Assembly (NCBI GenBank): GCA_027068075.1
Contig: JAMOUJ010000005.1
Span: forward strand, 310,001 to 374,000
DNA length: 64,000 nt
DNA from: Candidatus Aminicenantota bacterium
GTDB taxonomy: Bacteria; Acidobacteriota; Aminicenantia; S016-38
Direction of reading: 5' to 3'
The notes beneath the pieces are model-generated. The model worked only from the letters and a program-made list of their open reading frames with translations, was not told the DNA's origin and searched no databases. This document shows positions 32,994 through 41,080 of the stretch, piece by piece. Made by a program: the position numbers and the translations under genes. Numbering within the stretch: position 1 is the first letter of the stretch; each line of letters begins with the position of its first letter.

Positions 32994-34496
32994 TCAGAAA
33001 TTTATCCCGAAACCATCAAGAAGAAGGCCCGCCTCCTTTTTTAGCCTGAAGAGGGCTATATTGTAATCCAGGATGGATTTAAGTTCGTTTATTTTGGCCC
33101 TGGCCAGATCCCTCTGATAGGTTAAAACCATGTAGTTGGTGGATGCTCCCTGGGAGAACTTCACCTGCTCCGCCTCCAATTTCTTTTCCGCCAGTTCCCT
33201 GGCCTTTCTGGTGGCCTTCATACGCTGAAAAGCCGCCATGGCATCCCGCCAGGCGGAGCGGATAGCAAACTCCACCTCCTCCAGGGCCTTGCGGTAGGCT
33301 TCCCTGGCCCGGTAATATTCGGCCACCGCCGCCCTGTACTCTCCCACCTCCTGGAGCCTTTTAATGGGCATGGAATATTGAACCTGTATGCTTATGCTGT
33401 TGTAAGCCCCCCTGAGGGCTTCGTTCACGGAATCGTAGGGACTCCCGGTGACCTTTCCTACCACCACCCCAGAAAAGGGGTTGTTGTCCTTATACAGGAT
33501 CCTGTCCCCAGCCCTTCCAATGGTGGACATGACCAGTTGAAGATTGAGTTCGGGCTTCAGGCCGTTAGATTTTACCTTCATGTTGAACTCAGCCCTGTCC
33601 ACTTCCTTGCGGGCGGCCAGAATTTTAGGGTTGTGGGCCCTGGCGTGCTGAAGAAGACCTTGAAGATCCGGGACCTCCCGCTCCACCCTGGGGGCCTCCA
33701 AAAGGGACGGGTCCTCAGGAATTAAATCTATGCCGGTTTTAAGCCTGAGGTCCTCCCGGGCACCCTCCATCTGGTTTCTCGCCTCTATAAGTTCCGCCTT
33801 GCGGGTTTCCACTTCGGCCTCGGCTTCCACCAGGTCAATGGGGGATTTCTTCCCCACTTTAACCATTTCCCGGTTCTGGCGGTAAAGGTCCTGGGCAAGG
33901 CGCAGGGATTCTTCCTTCACCCTATAAGCCTCAAGATAATAAAGGTAGTTCCAGTAAGCCTCCACCACCCCAAGAATTACGGAACTAACCTGAGCCCTGA
34001 AGTCCAGAAGGCTTTTTTCGTAGTTGGCCCTGCTTAATATTATGTTCTGCTTGGTTACCGAAACTCCGGCATTCTTTAAAAGGGGATGGGAAAGGCTTAA
34101 TTGAAAGAAGGTGGTATAACTGGGATTCAACTGGTAAAAGAAATTGGTGGTGTAATTTCGGGACTGGTTTACCGAAAAGGTAACCCGGCCGCCGGTGGGA
34201 AGGTTCTGCACTATTTCCACATTCCCGGCCTCCCTGTCCGTGTCCACCCGGTCGGACCTGCCCTCAAAGATGGACGAAGGCTTCTGCTGATCCCGGGAAG
34301 CGGAAGCGGTTAAGTAAAACCTGGGCACGAAAAGGGACCTGGAGGCCTTCCAAAGATTCTCGGCGGAACGGGGACCATACCTGGCTATCAGTATGTCGGG
34401 GTTTTTCTCCACAGCCTGAAGCACCACCTGTTTCAGGCTCAACCTCTGGCCCCACAAAATTCCCAGACCCAGCAATAGAGGCAGTATTTTCCTCAT
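32994..34496 (-). CDS. TolC-family outer-membrane efflux protein
   Basis: A 500-residue protein with a signal peptide (MRKILPLLLGLGILWG), two long alpha-helical halves rich in Glu/Arg/Ala (for example VEAEAEVETRKAELIEAR), and short strands that would form the trimeric barrel (NQSRNYTTNFFYQ; ISIQVQYSMPI). TolC proteins provide the outer-membrane channel for type I secretion and RND/MacAB export. I chose the ATG at 34496, five bases after GAGGAGG, over the GTG at 34502. No pump gene is adjacent; a MacA-like adaptor and MacB-type ATPase are 26 kb away. Confidence 0.9.
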   Translation of the reverse strand: MRKILPLLLGLGILWGQRLSLKQVVLQAVEKNPDILIARYGPRSAENLWKASRSLFVPRFYLTASASRDQQKPSSIFEGRSDRVDTDREAGNVEIVQNLPTGGRVTFSVNQSRNYTTNFFYQLNPSYTTFFQLSLSHPLLKNAGVSVTKQNIILSRANYEKSLLDFRAQVSSVILGVVEAYWNYLYYLEAYRVKEESLRLAQDLYRQNREMVKVGKKSPIDLVEAEAEVETRKAELIEARNQMEGAREDLRLKTGIDLIPEDPSLLEAPRVEREVPDLQGLLQHARAHNPKILAARKEVDRAEFNMKVKSNGLKPELNLQLVMSTIGRAGDRILYKDNNPFSGVVVGKVTGSPYDSVNEALRGAYNSISIQVQYSMPIKRLQEVGEYRAAVAEYYRAREAYRKALEEVEFAIRSAWRDAMAAFQRMKATRKARELAEKKLEAEQVKFSQGASTNYMVLTYQRDLARAKINELKSILDYNIALFRLKKEAGLLLDGFGINF

Positions 34497-34541
34497 TTTC
34501 ACCTCCTCATATTATTAAATACGAAAGATGAACCCTTTAGT

Positions 34542-36164
34542 TCAAACTGCCTTCATTATGTCGGGATGGAGTCCGGGAAATTTCTTCATGTATTCCCTTC
34601 TTTCGGCCAGAAGTTCTTCTATAAGTTCTTCGGCCCTCTCCGGGGTGTAATAATTGGAGAGTTCAAAGGGAGAAAGGTCCAGGCCCGGAACCCTGGCCGG
34701 AACCAGAGTTTTGAAGTGGGGATCGGTCTTCCATTCAATGGTCCCCTTCAAGATGGCTCTTATGGCTGCGGCATTATCCCCTATCCTTATTTTATAGGGC
34801 TGGGTACCTTTATCGTTGCCCCTTTCCCCTATTTTGCCGGTGTTCATGAGGTAAGCCTGAACCCTTTCCCCGGGAAGTCCCAGAAGGAGTTTGTAAAAGA
34901 TGTTTCCCTCCTCCTCCTCCGGCCCCACTATAAAGGGATTGGTTCCCACCACCCTCACGGACTGGCCCGCCCGGGTGGGGTCTCCGGCGGAAGTCTCTAT
35001 GCTCTCTCCCAGCATGAAGGCTGCCGCCGCCTGGGCTGGGGTAAGTTTCTGAATCATGGGCAAAATGTCGCTTCTTCTGGTGATAAAGAGGAAGACCAAA
35101 CCGTCAATTTCCGACAGGGGCGGAAGGTTTATGTCCCTGGACCTCCATTCTCCCAGGTCCTTCCACTGAATTATTCCACGGCCGTTTCCGGTGAGGGTCA
35201 GATCCTGAAAATGAACCCTTCCCTTCCAATCCACCAGGACATTTTCCAGAAGGGCCGTGGGCCTGCGGGCAGAGGAGTATATAAGGGGCTGGCTCTCCGG
35301 CTCAAGGCCGTCGGTCTTAATAAAAAATCCCACCTCCGTTCCGTAGGCCGACCCGTCGGGCCTCAGGGCCACGAAGTCGTCCTGAACTATCCACACCCTT
35401 TCTCCCTCCTCCGTCTTTAACCCCCAGGGATGGACGGAGTGGGTGGTCTTACCCGTTCCGGACAAACCGAACAGAAGGATGGAATAGGTCTTAAGTTGGC
35501 CTTCCCGGTCCCTGACCCTGGCCAGTTTGGCCCCGGCGTGAAGTCCCAGGTATCCCTTGTCCACCTTGGCCCGATACATGGCCATCCGAAGAAATCCCTT
35601 TTTTATCTCCCCGTAGTAGTCGGTACCGAGGACCACCGTTAAGTTTATTTCCGGAAAAACGATTATTTGTCGGTCCTTCTCCTGCCATTCGGGGATGTTA
35701 ATCATGTAAAGGTCCGGCCCGGGCAAGGAAGGGTCAAAATCCGGGAGGGACTGGGTCCACATGTAAGGAAGCCTTATGGTATCCCTCCTTCCCAGGGAAA
35801 ACAACAGGTGCATGTGTGGATTAAAATCCGGATTTATTCCCATGTTCCTGTGATGCTGAAGGAGGGGGGCTTTTTTCAAGTATTCAAACACCATCTCCAT
35901 GGTTTTCGGAAGATCCTCCAAAAGTTTTTTCCGCTCCGGTGTCCATTCAATGGAATTCATCAACTTAGGATCCTCCGCGTATAAATAGGTGAGTTTAGCG
36001 CTCCTGTTCCTCACGGAGGTGTAAAAGGCCAGACTTCCATCCTCGGTGAGGGTGCCGTGCTTTACGGCCTCCTCCTTCATTTCCTCCACCGAAGGGGTCC
36101 TAACATTGGGGTAATTAAAGGCCTCCTTGACCCTTTCCAGTATTTCCTTCTGATTGATCTTCAT
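34542..36164 (-). CDS. Phosphoenolpyruvate carboxykinase (ATP)-like, divergent
   Basis: A 540-residue protein of the length of E. coli PckA, which converts oxaloacetate and ATP to PEP and CO2. GLSGTGKTTHS near residue 233 is the kinase-1a P-loop, and ALLENVLV, AYLMNTG and the RAILKG helix align with PckA landmarks. The kinase-2 motif reads QDDF rather than GDDE. SSARR stands where RRDALLENV-type segments occur, so it belongs to a divergent branch and activity is not certain. GAAGGAGG lies before the ATG, and a good promoter precedes it. It is transcribed divergently from the TPR gene next to rpmH. Confidence 0.8.
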   Translation of the reverse strand: MKINQKEILERVKEAFNYPNVRTPSVEEMKEEAVKHGTLTEDGSLAFYTSVRNRSAKLTYLYAEDPKLMNSIEWTPERKKLLEDLPKTMEMVFEYLKKAPLLQHHRNMGINPDFNPHMHLLFSLGRRDTIRLPYMWTQSLPDFDPSLPGPDLYMINIPEWQEKDRQIIVFPEINLTVVLGTDYYGEIKKGFLRMAMYRAKVDKGYLGLHAGAKLARVRDREGQLKTYSILLFGLSGTGKTTHSVHPWGLKTEEGERVWIVQDDFVALRPDGSAYGTEVGFFIKTDGLEPESQPLIYSSARRPTALLENVLVDWKGRVHFQDLTLTGNGRGIIQWKDLGEWRSRDINLPPLSEIDGLVFLFITRRSDILPMIQKLTPAQAAAAFMLGESIETSAGDPTRAGQSVRVVGTNPFIVGPEEEEGNIFYKLLLGLPGERVQAYLMNTGKIGERGNDKGTQPYKIRIGDNAAAIRAILKGTIEWKTDPHFKTLVPARVPGLDLSPFELSNYYTPERAEELIEELLAERREYMKKFPGLHPDIMKAV

Positions 36165-36193
36165 TCTCTTCCTCCTTCATTGGTTGAAAGCAT

Positions 36194-36222
36194 ATTTTAT
36201 TACTCTTTCACATTTCGGTAAA
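36194..36222 (-). promoter_or_regulatory. Sigma70-type promoter of the PEPCK gene
   Basis: On the minus strand TTTACC (36217-36222) and TAAAAT (36194-36199) are 17 nt apart. The leader of about 22 nt contains GAAGGAGGAA before the ATG at 36164. Confidence 0.6.
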
Positions 36223-36228
36223 GTTTTA

Positions 36229-36234
36229 TATAAT
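36229..36234 (+). promoter_or_regulatory. -10 box of the TPR gene, leaderless spacing
   Basis: TATAAT is followed by 7 nt (TTCTTTA) and the ATG at 36242, the same spacing as at uppS. There is no ribosome-binding site. Confidence 0.7.
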
Positions 36235-36241
36235 TTCTTTA

Positions 36242-36862
36242 ATGCCTATACTTGACTTTAATGAGGAGATGACCTTTGAGGAGTTGTGTGAGGCTTATAT
36301 AAAAAAGCTTCGCTCCATTGTGGAAAAGGCCAAGGAGAAAGGCTGGAAGGGGTTTCTCCGCCACGGCCCCTCCTTCAAAAAAATCACCGATGCCTTCATT
36401 CCGCTCTACGCCCGGAAAAAACCCAGACCCAGGACGGACGAAAACTTTGAACTGGCCGAAAGGGAATTCAAACTCGGGAAAAAACTTTACTACGAGGAAA
36501 ACTACAGGGAAGCCGCAGAGCGCTTCCAGAGGGCCGTTTCCCTGGTTCCCCAAAAGCACGCCTATCTGGGCTTTCTGGGTTTGGCTCTGAAAAAAATCGG
36601 TAGTTACGACGCCGCAGCCAAGGCCTTTGAAAAAGCCATAAACCTTTATCCCCTGAGCAAGGACTATTGGGTGAACCTGGGGGAGTGCCTCCAGGCGCTG
36701 GGGGCCCCCGGCAAGGCAGTAGAAGCCTTCGCCATCGCCTACCTGGTGGAACCCACCGACCTTAACCCCATAAGGAAGGCGGAGGCCCTTGATCCCAGAA
36801 TCAGCCTTTCGGGAAAGGGAGAAAAAAGGGGTTTTCTGAAAAAACTCTTCGGCATCAAATAA
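36242..36862 (+). CDS. TPR-repeat protein of unknown function
   Basis: A 206-residue soluble protein with a Lys-rich N-terminal helical part and two to three tetratricopeptide repeats in the middle (LAEREFKLGKKLYYEENYREAAERFQRAVSLVP; LGFLGLALKKIGSYDAAAKAFEKAINLYP; WVNLGECLQALGAPGKAVEAF, given here only as landmarks of residues about 75-175). TPRs mediate protein contacts; no catalytic domain is visible. Expression is probably leaderless. It lies just upstream of rpmH in the same direction, at the divergence point with the PEPCK gene. Confidence 0.75.
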   Translation: MPILDFNEEMTFEELCEAYIKKLRSIVEKAKEKGWKGFLRHGPSFKKITDAFIPLYARKKPRPRTDENFELAEREFKLGKKLYYEENYREAAERFQRAVSLVPQKHAYLGFLGLALKKIGSYDAAAKAFEKAINLYPLSKDYWVNLGECLQALGAPGKAVEAFAIAYLVEPTDLNPIRKAEALDPRISLSGKGEKRGFLKKLFGIK

Positions 36863-36882
36863 CTCCCCTTGACCGGACAGGT

Positions 36883-36888
36883 TATAAT
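36883..36888 (+). promoter_or_regulatory. rpmH operon -10 box
   Basis: TATAAT is 29 nt before the rpmH ATG, with GGAGGAAG (36907-36914) in the leader. No good -35 is seen at the proper distance; TTGACC at 36869 is too close. Confidence 0.45.
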
Positions 36889-36917
36889 TAGTATTATTTG
36901 GCCCTTGGAGGAAGAAG

Positions 36918-37055
36918 ATGAAGAGGACATTTCAACCAAATAGGAGAAGAAGAAGACGGACCCACGGCTTCCTGGTTAGGTCCAGAACCAAGGCAGGACG
37001 AACCGTTCTAAAAAGGAGGAGAAGGAAGGGAAGGTGGCGTCTTGCCCCGTCCTGA
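36918..37055 (+). CDS. rpmH: 50S ribosomal protein L34
   Basis: A 45-residue protein, [18 protein letters not shown] at its start, [19 protein letters not shown] near its end. It matches the very basic L34 of the large ribosomal subunit. It is the first gene of the classic origin-proximal cluster, with GGAGGAAG before the ATG. The last 14 nt overlap the rnpA start, a translational coupling typical of this gene pair. The C-terminal WRLAPS extends slightly past the usual LTV or LSA end. Confidence 0.96.
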   Translation: MKRTFQPNRRRRRRTHGFLVRSRTKAGRTVLKRRRRKGRWRLAPS

Positions 37056-37380
37056 CAGGACCCTTAGTGGGAAAAGAAGGATAAAAAAATCAAGGGAAAT
37101 TATAGAGGTTTTTAAACGGGGGAAAAGAAAGGAAACCCCCTATTTTTCCTTCCTCTATAGAAGAAATAATTTGGGATACGATAGATTGGCAGTGGTGGTT
37201 AACAGGAAGTTTGGAAACGCTGTGAAGCGTAACAGGGCAAAACGCAGGATAAGAGAAGTCTTCAGGCTTCTGCGCAGGGACAGGGGTTACGACATCGTAA
37301 TCTACCTCAAACCCCCTGCCAGGGATGTGGACTTTCAGGAACTCAAAAAGGCCTTCCTCTCCGTCTTAGAGGGACTATGA
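37042..37380 (+). CDS. rnpA: Ribonuclease P protein component
   Basis: A 112-residue basic protein that assists the RNase P ribozyme in removing tRNA 5' leaders. The RNR motif region is [17 protein letters not shown] near residues 55-71. [19 protein letters not shown] and the C-terminal [13 protein letters not shown] complete the fold. Translation starts at TTG inside the rpmH end, the first start codon in the frame. The stop overlaps yidD by ATGA. The RNase P RNA gene is not in the window. Confidence 0.95.
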   Translation: MPRPDRTLSGKRRIKKSREIIEVFKRGKRKETPYFSFLYRRNNLGYDRLAVVVNRKFGNAVKRNRAKRRIREVFRLLRRDRGYDIVIYLKPPARDVDFQELKKAFLSVLEGL

Positions 37381-37586
37381 GAAAACTCTTAATTCTCCTG
37401 ATCAAGGCCTACAGAGCCGTGGTTTCTCCCCTATTCCCCTCTTCCTGCCGCTTTACTCCCACATGTTCGGAGTATTCCATAGAAGCCATAAAAAAACACG
37501 GGGTTATAAAAGGGGGATGGCTTTCGGTAAAAAGGGTTTCCAGATGCCATCCGTGGCACCCCGGAGGTTATGACCCCGTTCCTTAG
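37377..37586 (+). CDS. yidD: Membrane protein insertion efficiency factor YidD
   Basis: A 69-residue protein that helps YidC-dependent membrane insertion. It has the N-terminal amphipathic helix [23 protein letters not shown], the [16 protein letters not shown] motif and [14 protein letters not shown], with the conserved cysteines of the family. It lies between rnpA (ATGA overlap) and yidC (9-nt gap), its standard place. Confidence 0.95.
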   Translation: MRKLLILLIKAYRAVVSPLFPSSCRFTPTCSEYSIEAIKKHGVIKGGWLSVKRVSRCHPWHPGGYDPVP

Positions 37587-37595
37587 GAGATAAAG

Positions 37596-39131
37596 ATGAA
37601 AAACGAAGACATGAGACTCCTTTTGGCCATCGTGCTTTCAACACTGGTCATCATAGGATACCAGGTATTTTTTGCCCCAAAGAGATCCCTTTCCCATACA
37701 TCTCCGCCCCAGAGGGTGGAGAAACCCCGGAAGGATGTTCCCCCTCCCGCCCCCAGGGAAACGGCTCCTCCGGCGGGAGAATTATCCCTGGACCAACCTT
37801 CCCCCGGGGAGGAGACCGGAGTTATCGTGGGCGAAGAGGACCTGGTGCTTTACGCTTTTTCCCCCAGGGGCGCGGTCCTGACCTCATGGAAACTCAAGAA
37901 ATACAAGAGGGATGGCCAGTTGCTGGAAATGGTTCCCAGGGGTGCGCTGAAGCCCTTTTCCGTACTGACCGGGCACAGGGAGTTTGACCTCTGGGCCAAC
38001 ACCTCCGTTTACACGGTAAAAAAACAGGGACACACCCTGGAGTTTTCACTGAAAAAGGACGAGGAGAATTTCGTCGTAAAAAGGTTCACCTACGAAGCCC
38101 CCTACAAATTGCGGGTGGAGATAAAGGTGGTGAGGAAGGGAGAAAACCTCCCCTTCGTCCTCTGGGGACCGGGTCTGGCACCCATAAGCAACGATCCCAA
38201 GGGAGCCATGGAAAAACGGGAGATAAGTTTTCTGGCCAACGGCTCAGTGAAAACCATCAAGAAGGAAGAGCCCGCCACCTTTTCTACCCAGGAGTGGATC
38301 GCTTATCACAACCGATACTTTACCGCCCTGTTCTTCACGAACTCCGCCTCCCTGGTGAAAATAAACTCTTCCCCCTACCTCTCGGTGGCCTCACCGAAAC
38401 TTGTTTACATAGGGCCCAAGGACTACTTCATCCTCAAAAAACTGGGCACTAAAACGGAAAAGATAGTTCACCTTGGCCTTTTCTGGTTCATAGGGGTGCC
38501 CATCCTTATGGCCATGAAGTGGGTTTACATCCACCTCATCCCCAACTACGGGGTGGCCATAATCCTCATCACTATCCTGATAAAACTCCTCCTTTATCCC
38601 CTTACCCACAAGAGTTATGTGAGTATGTATAAAATGCAGAAACTCCAGCCCAAGATTAAGATAATCCAGCAGAAATACAAGGGGGCTTCCCCGGAGCAAA
38701 AACGGAAGATGAACGAAGAACTCATGGCCCTATACAAAAAGGAGGGGGTGAATCCTGCGTCGGGCTGCCTTCCCATACTCCTCCAGTTGCCCATTTTGTG
38801 GGCCTTCTTCAGCCTTCTTACCGCGGCGGTGGAATTATGGCAACAACCCTTTATTTTGTGGATAAAGGACCTCTCCGCCAAAGATCCATATTACATTCTG
38901 CCGGTGCTCATGGGAATTTCCCAGTTGGTCCTCCAACTGATGACCCCCTCGGGGAATCCAACCCAGCAAAGGGTAACCGCCGTGTTGATGGCTGGGTTCT
39001 TTACCTTCCTCTTCTCCACCTTCCCCTCGGGGCTGGTTCTCTACTGGCTCACCTACAACCTGCTTTCTATAGGACAACAGTTTTTCATAAATAAATACTT
39101 GAAATCCTTAGAGGTTTCACATGAAACATAA
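37596..39131 (+). CDS. yidC: Membrane protein insertase YidC
   Basis: A 511-residue inner-membrane insertase of the Gram-negative type: one N-terminal helix (MRLLLAIVLSTLVIIGYQVFF), a Pro-rich linker, a large periplasmic beta-sandwich domain (residues about 75-320) and five C-terminal helices starting near residue 325. The conserved Arg in the inner groove is not assigned here. The QKLQPKIKIIQQKYKG segment forms the cytoplasmic helical hairpin. GGAGATAAAG precedes the ATG. Its last codons overlap the jag start, and that overlap contains a parS-like 16-mer. Confidence 0.96.
   Translation: MKNEDMRLLLAIVLSTLVIIGYQVFFAPKRSLSHTSPPQRVEKPRKDVPPPAPRETAPPAGELSLDQPSPGEETGVIVGEEDLVLYAFSPRGAVLTSWKLKKYKRDGQLLEMVPRGALKPFSVLTGHREFDLWANTSVYTVKKQGHTLEFSLKKDEENFVVKRFTYEAPYKLRVEIKVVRKGENLPFVLWGPGLAPISNDPKGAMEKREISFLANGSVKTIKKEEPATFSTQEWIAYHNRYFTALFFTNSASLVKINSSPYLSVASPKLVYIGPKDYFILKKLGTKTEKIVHLGLFWFIGVPILMAMKWVYIHLIPNYGVAIILITILIKLLLYPLTHKSYVSMYKMQKLQPKIKIIQQKYKGASPEQKRKMNEELMALYKKEGVNPASGCLPILLQLPILWAFFSLLTAAVELWQQPFILWIKDLSAKDPYYILPVLMGISQLVLQLMTPSGNPTQQRVTAVLMAGFFTFLFSTFPSGLVLYWLTYNLLSIGQQFFINKYLKSLEVSHET
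39113..39128. promoter_or_regulatory. parS-like site (14 of 16 matches)
   Basis: GGTTTCACATGAAACA differs from the parS consensus TGTTTCACGTGAAACA at two positions. It lies in the 11-nt overlap region of yidC and jag, 4.3 kb from parA, and in yidC encodes VSHET. It may be a weaker secondary ParB site or a chance match. Confidence 0.45.
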
Positions 39132-39744
39132 CGAAAAAAAGGAATTTGAAGGAAAGGAACTGGAGATCGCCCTTCAGGAAGCCGAGGATTATTTCGGCCT
39201 TCCCAGGGAGAAACTGGCCTACCGGATAGTGAAGGAAAAATCCTCCCTCTTCGGAAGGCAGAGAAAAATCGTGATTGAGGCCTGGGCCAGGGACGAAACC
39301 CAGGAGGAAGACCTGAAGAGGTTCCTGGAAGCCCTCAGGGAAAAACTGGAACTCCAGGGAGAATTCAGGTGCCGGGACCTGCGGACAGGCATGTTGGAAG
39401 TGGACTACACGGGCGAAGATTACTATGTTTTTACAGAAAACCACGGGGAACTTCTGAACGCCCTTCAGTACCTCCTCAACAAAATTTTCCCTTACATAGG
39501 CAAAAAGATCATCACAGACACCCACCACTACCGCAGGCACCGGGAGAACTACTTAAGGCGCCTGGCCAGGAAAGTGGCCGAAAGGGTGAGGGAAACCGGG
39601 GAAGAAGAATTGCTTTTCCCCATGGAGCCCAACGAAAGAAGAATAGTTCACACGGTGGTTAACTCCATGGAAGGGGTGGCCTCCGAAAGTCAGGGAGAAG
39701 GGCCCATCAAGAGAATTCGCGTCTATAAACTCAGGGATGACTGA
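39121..39744 (+). CDS. jag: RNA-binding protein Jag/KhpB
   Basis: A 207-residue protein with the three domains of Jag/KhpB/EloR in order: Jag_N (FEGKELEIALQEAEDYFGL, residues about 8-60), a KH-II domain around residues 65-140 (DYTGEDYYVF, LLNALQYLLNKIF) and an R3H domain (MEPNERRIVHTVVNSMEGVASESQG) at the C-terminus. In Gram-positives it binds RNA and affects cell elongation. It follows yidC with an 11-nt overlap and overlaps mnmE by 8 nt. The start codon lies inside a parS-like palindrome. Confidence 0.93.
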   Translation: MKHNEKKEFEGKELEIALQEAEDYFGLPREKLAYRIVKEKSSLFGRQRKIVIEAWARDETQEEDLKRFLEALREKLELQGEFRCRDLRTGMLEVDYTGEDYYVFTENHGELLNALQYLLNKIFPYIGKKIITDTHHYRRHRENYLRRLARKVAERVRETGEEELLFPMEPNERRIVHTVVNSMEGVASESQGEGPIKRIRVYKLRDD

Positions 39745-41080
39745 GGAAACCATAGTGGCTCCCGCCACCCCCCAGGGAAGGGGGGCCATCTCCATGGTCC
39801 GCCTCTCCGGTCCGGAGGCCTTCCAGATAGCCCGAAAGATTTTTAAGCCCTCCGGAAAAATAACCCCCCGGAAAGCCCTTTACGGAAGGTTCTATGACTT
39901 CTTGGAAAAGGCCTTTTTTGATGAGGGCCTGGGCATTTTCTACCGGGAGCCCCACTCCTACACCGGGGAAGACATGGTGGAGTTCACGCCCCATGGAAAT
40001 CCCGTCATAGTGTGGAGGCTGGTGGAACTGGCGGTGACGGCGGGGGCAAGGCTGGCCAGGCCAGGAGAATTCACCTACAGGGCCTTCATCAACGGCAAAA
40101 TGGACCTTATCAGGGCAGAGGCCGTAGAAGAACTGGTGGAAGCCCAGTCGTTGGAAGGGGTAAAACTCTCCTTTTCCCAGTTACAGGGCAGTCTCTCCAG
40201 GAAAATAGAGGAGTTGAGGGAAAGCCTCCTTTCGGCGGCGGTCCTCCTGGAGACGGGCATGGAGTTTCCGGACCAGGGAATAGAAATAGAGGAGACCAGG
40301 CTCAAGGAAGCCCTGGAGACGGCCCTGAAAAAAATAAAGGAGATGCTCGCCCTCTTTGAAACCGGTAAGCAACTCCTGGAAGGGATAACCCTGGTACTGG
40401 TGGGAAAGCCCAACGCCGGCAAGAGTTCTATCTTCAACGCCCTTCTGGAGGAAGAGAGGGCCATCGTAACGGAGGTGCCTGGAACCACCCGGGATTTTCT
40501 GAGGGAAAAACTCATCGTGGAGGGGGTAGCCTTCATCGTAATAGATACGGCTGGCATGAACCCTGAGCCCAGGGACGAGATAGAGCGGGAGGGAATGAGG
40601 AGGGCCGAACTCCTCATAGAAGAGGCAGACGGAGTTATCCTGGTGCTGGACGGAACCACCCCCCTGGAGGCGGCGGACCGGAAATTGATAGACATGACCC
40701 GGAACAAAAAGAGGATCGTCCTCCTCAACAAGGCGGACCTTCCCCTGATTTTGGACCCGGGGAAAGTTCGGGAATTAACGGGGCAACCCCCCTTAGTGGT
40801 TTCGGCCACGGCCAGAAGGGGCCTGGAAAAACTGAGGGAAACCCTCAGGGATGTTTTCCTCAAAAACATCTCTCCCCAGAAACTGTATGTGAATTCAAGG
40901 CAAAGGGCCTCCCTCCAGGAGGCAGCCCGTTATCTCAAGGAAGCCCTGGACCTGCGGGACGAGGAACTGGTAGCCGAGCAACTGAGAGGCGCCATCGCCG
41001 CCCTGGATCAACTTTTGGGGAAAATAACCTCTGGGGATGTGCTTAACACCATTTTTTCAAGGTTCTGCATAGGGAAATGA
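39737..41080 (+). CDS. mnmE: tRNA uridine-5-carboxymethylaminomethyl modification GTPase MnmE
   Basis: A 447-residue GTPase that with MnmG modifies wobble U34 of several tRNAs. The N-terminal tetrahydrofolate-binding domain starts EETIVAPATPQGRGAISMVRLSG. The G domain near residue 220 contains GKPNAGKSS, PGTTRD, DTAG and NKAD. The C-terminus is CIGK, the conserved motif with the catalytic Cys. It overlaps jag by 8 nt and mnmG by ATGA. Confidence 0.96.
   Translation: MTEETIVAPATPQGRGAISMVRLSGPEAFQIARKIFKPSGKITPRKALYGRFYDFLEKAFFDEGLGIFYREPHSYTGEDMVEFTPHGNPVIVWRLVELAVTAGARLARPGEFTYRAFINGKMDLIRAEAVEELVEAQSLEGVKLSFSQLQGSLSRKIEELRESLLSAAVLLETGMEFPDQGIEIEETRLKEALETALKKIKEMLALFETGKQLLEGITLVLVGKPNAGKSSIFNALLEEERAIVTEVPGTTRDFLREKLIVEGVAFIVIDTAGMNPEPRDEIEREGMRRAELLIEEADGVILVLDGTTPLEAADRKLIDMTRNKKRIVLLNKADLPLILDPGKVRELTGQPPLVVSATARRGLEKLRETLRDVFLKNISPQKLYVNSRQRASLQEAARYLKEALDLRDEELVAEQLRGAIAALDQLLGKITSGDVLNTIFSRFCIGK

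Noticed and set aside
34520-34545. Hairpin TGAAC/GTTCA after the PEPCK stop as a terminator
   Set aside because: It would be in front of tolC rather than after pckA as read on the minus strand's upstream side, and the stem is only 5 bp with a weak T tract.
36869-36888. TTGACC and TATAAT as a -35/-10 pair before rpmH
   Set aside because: The spacer is 8 nt, far too short; only the -10 is retained.
36918-37380. Thermus-like rnpA with rpmH nested entirely inside it
   Set aside because: No start codon is available for rnpA upstream of 37042; the overlap is only 14 nt.
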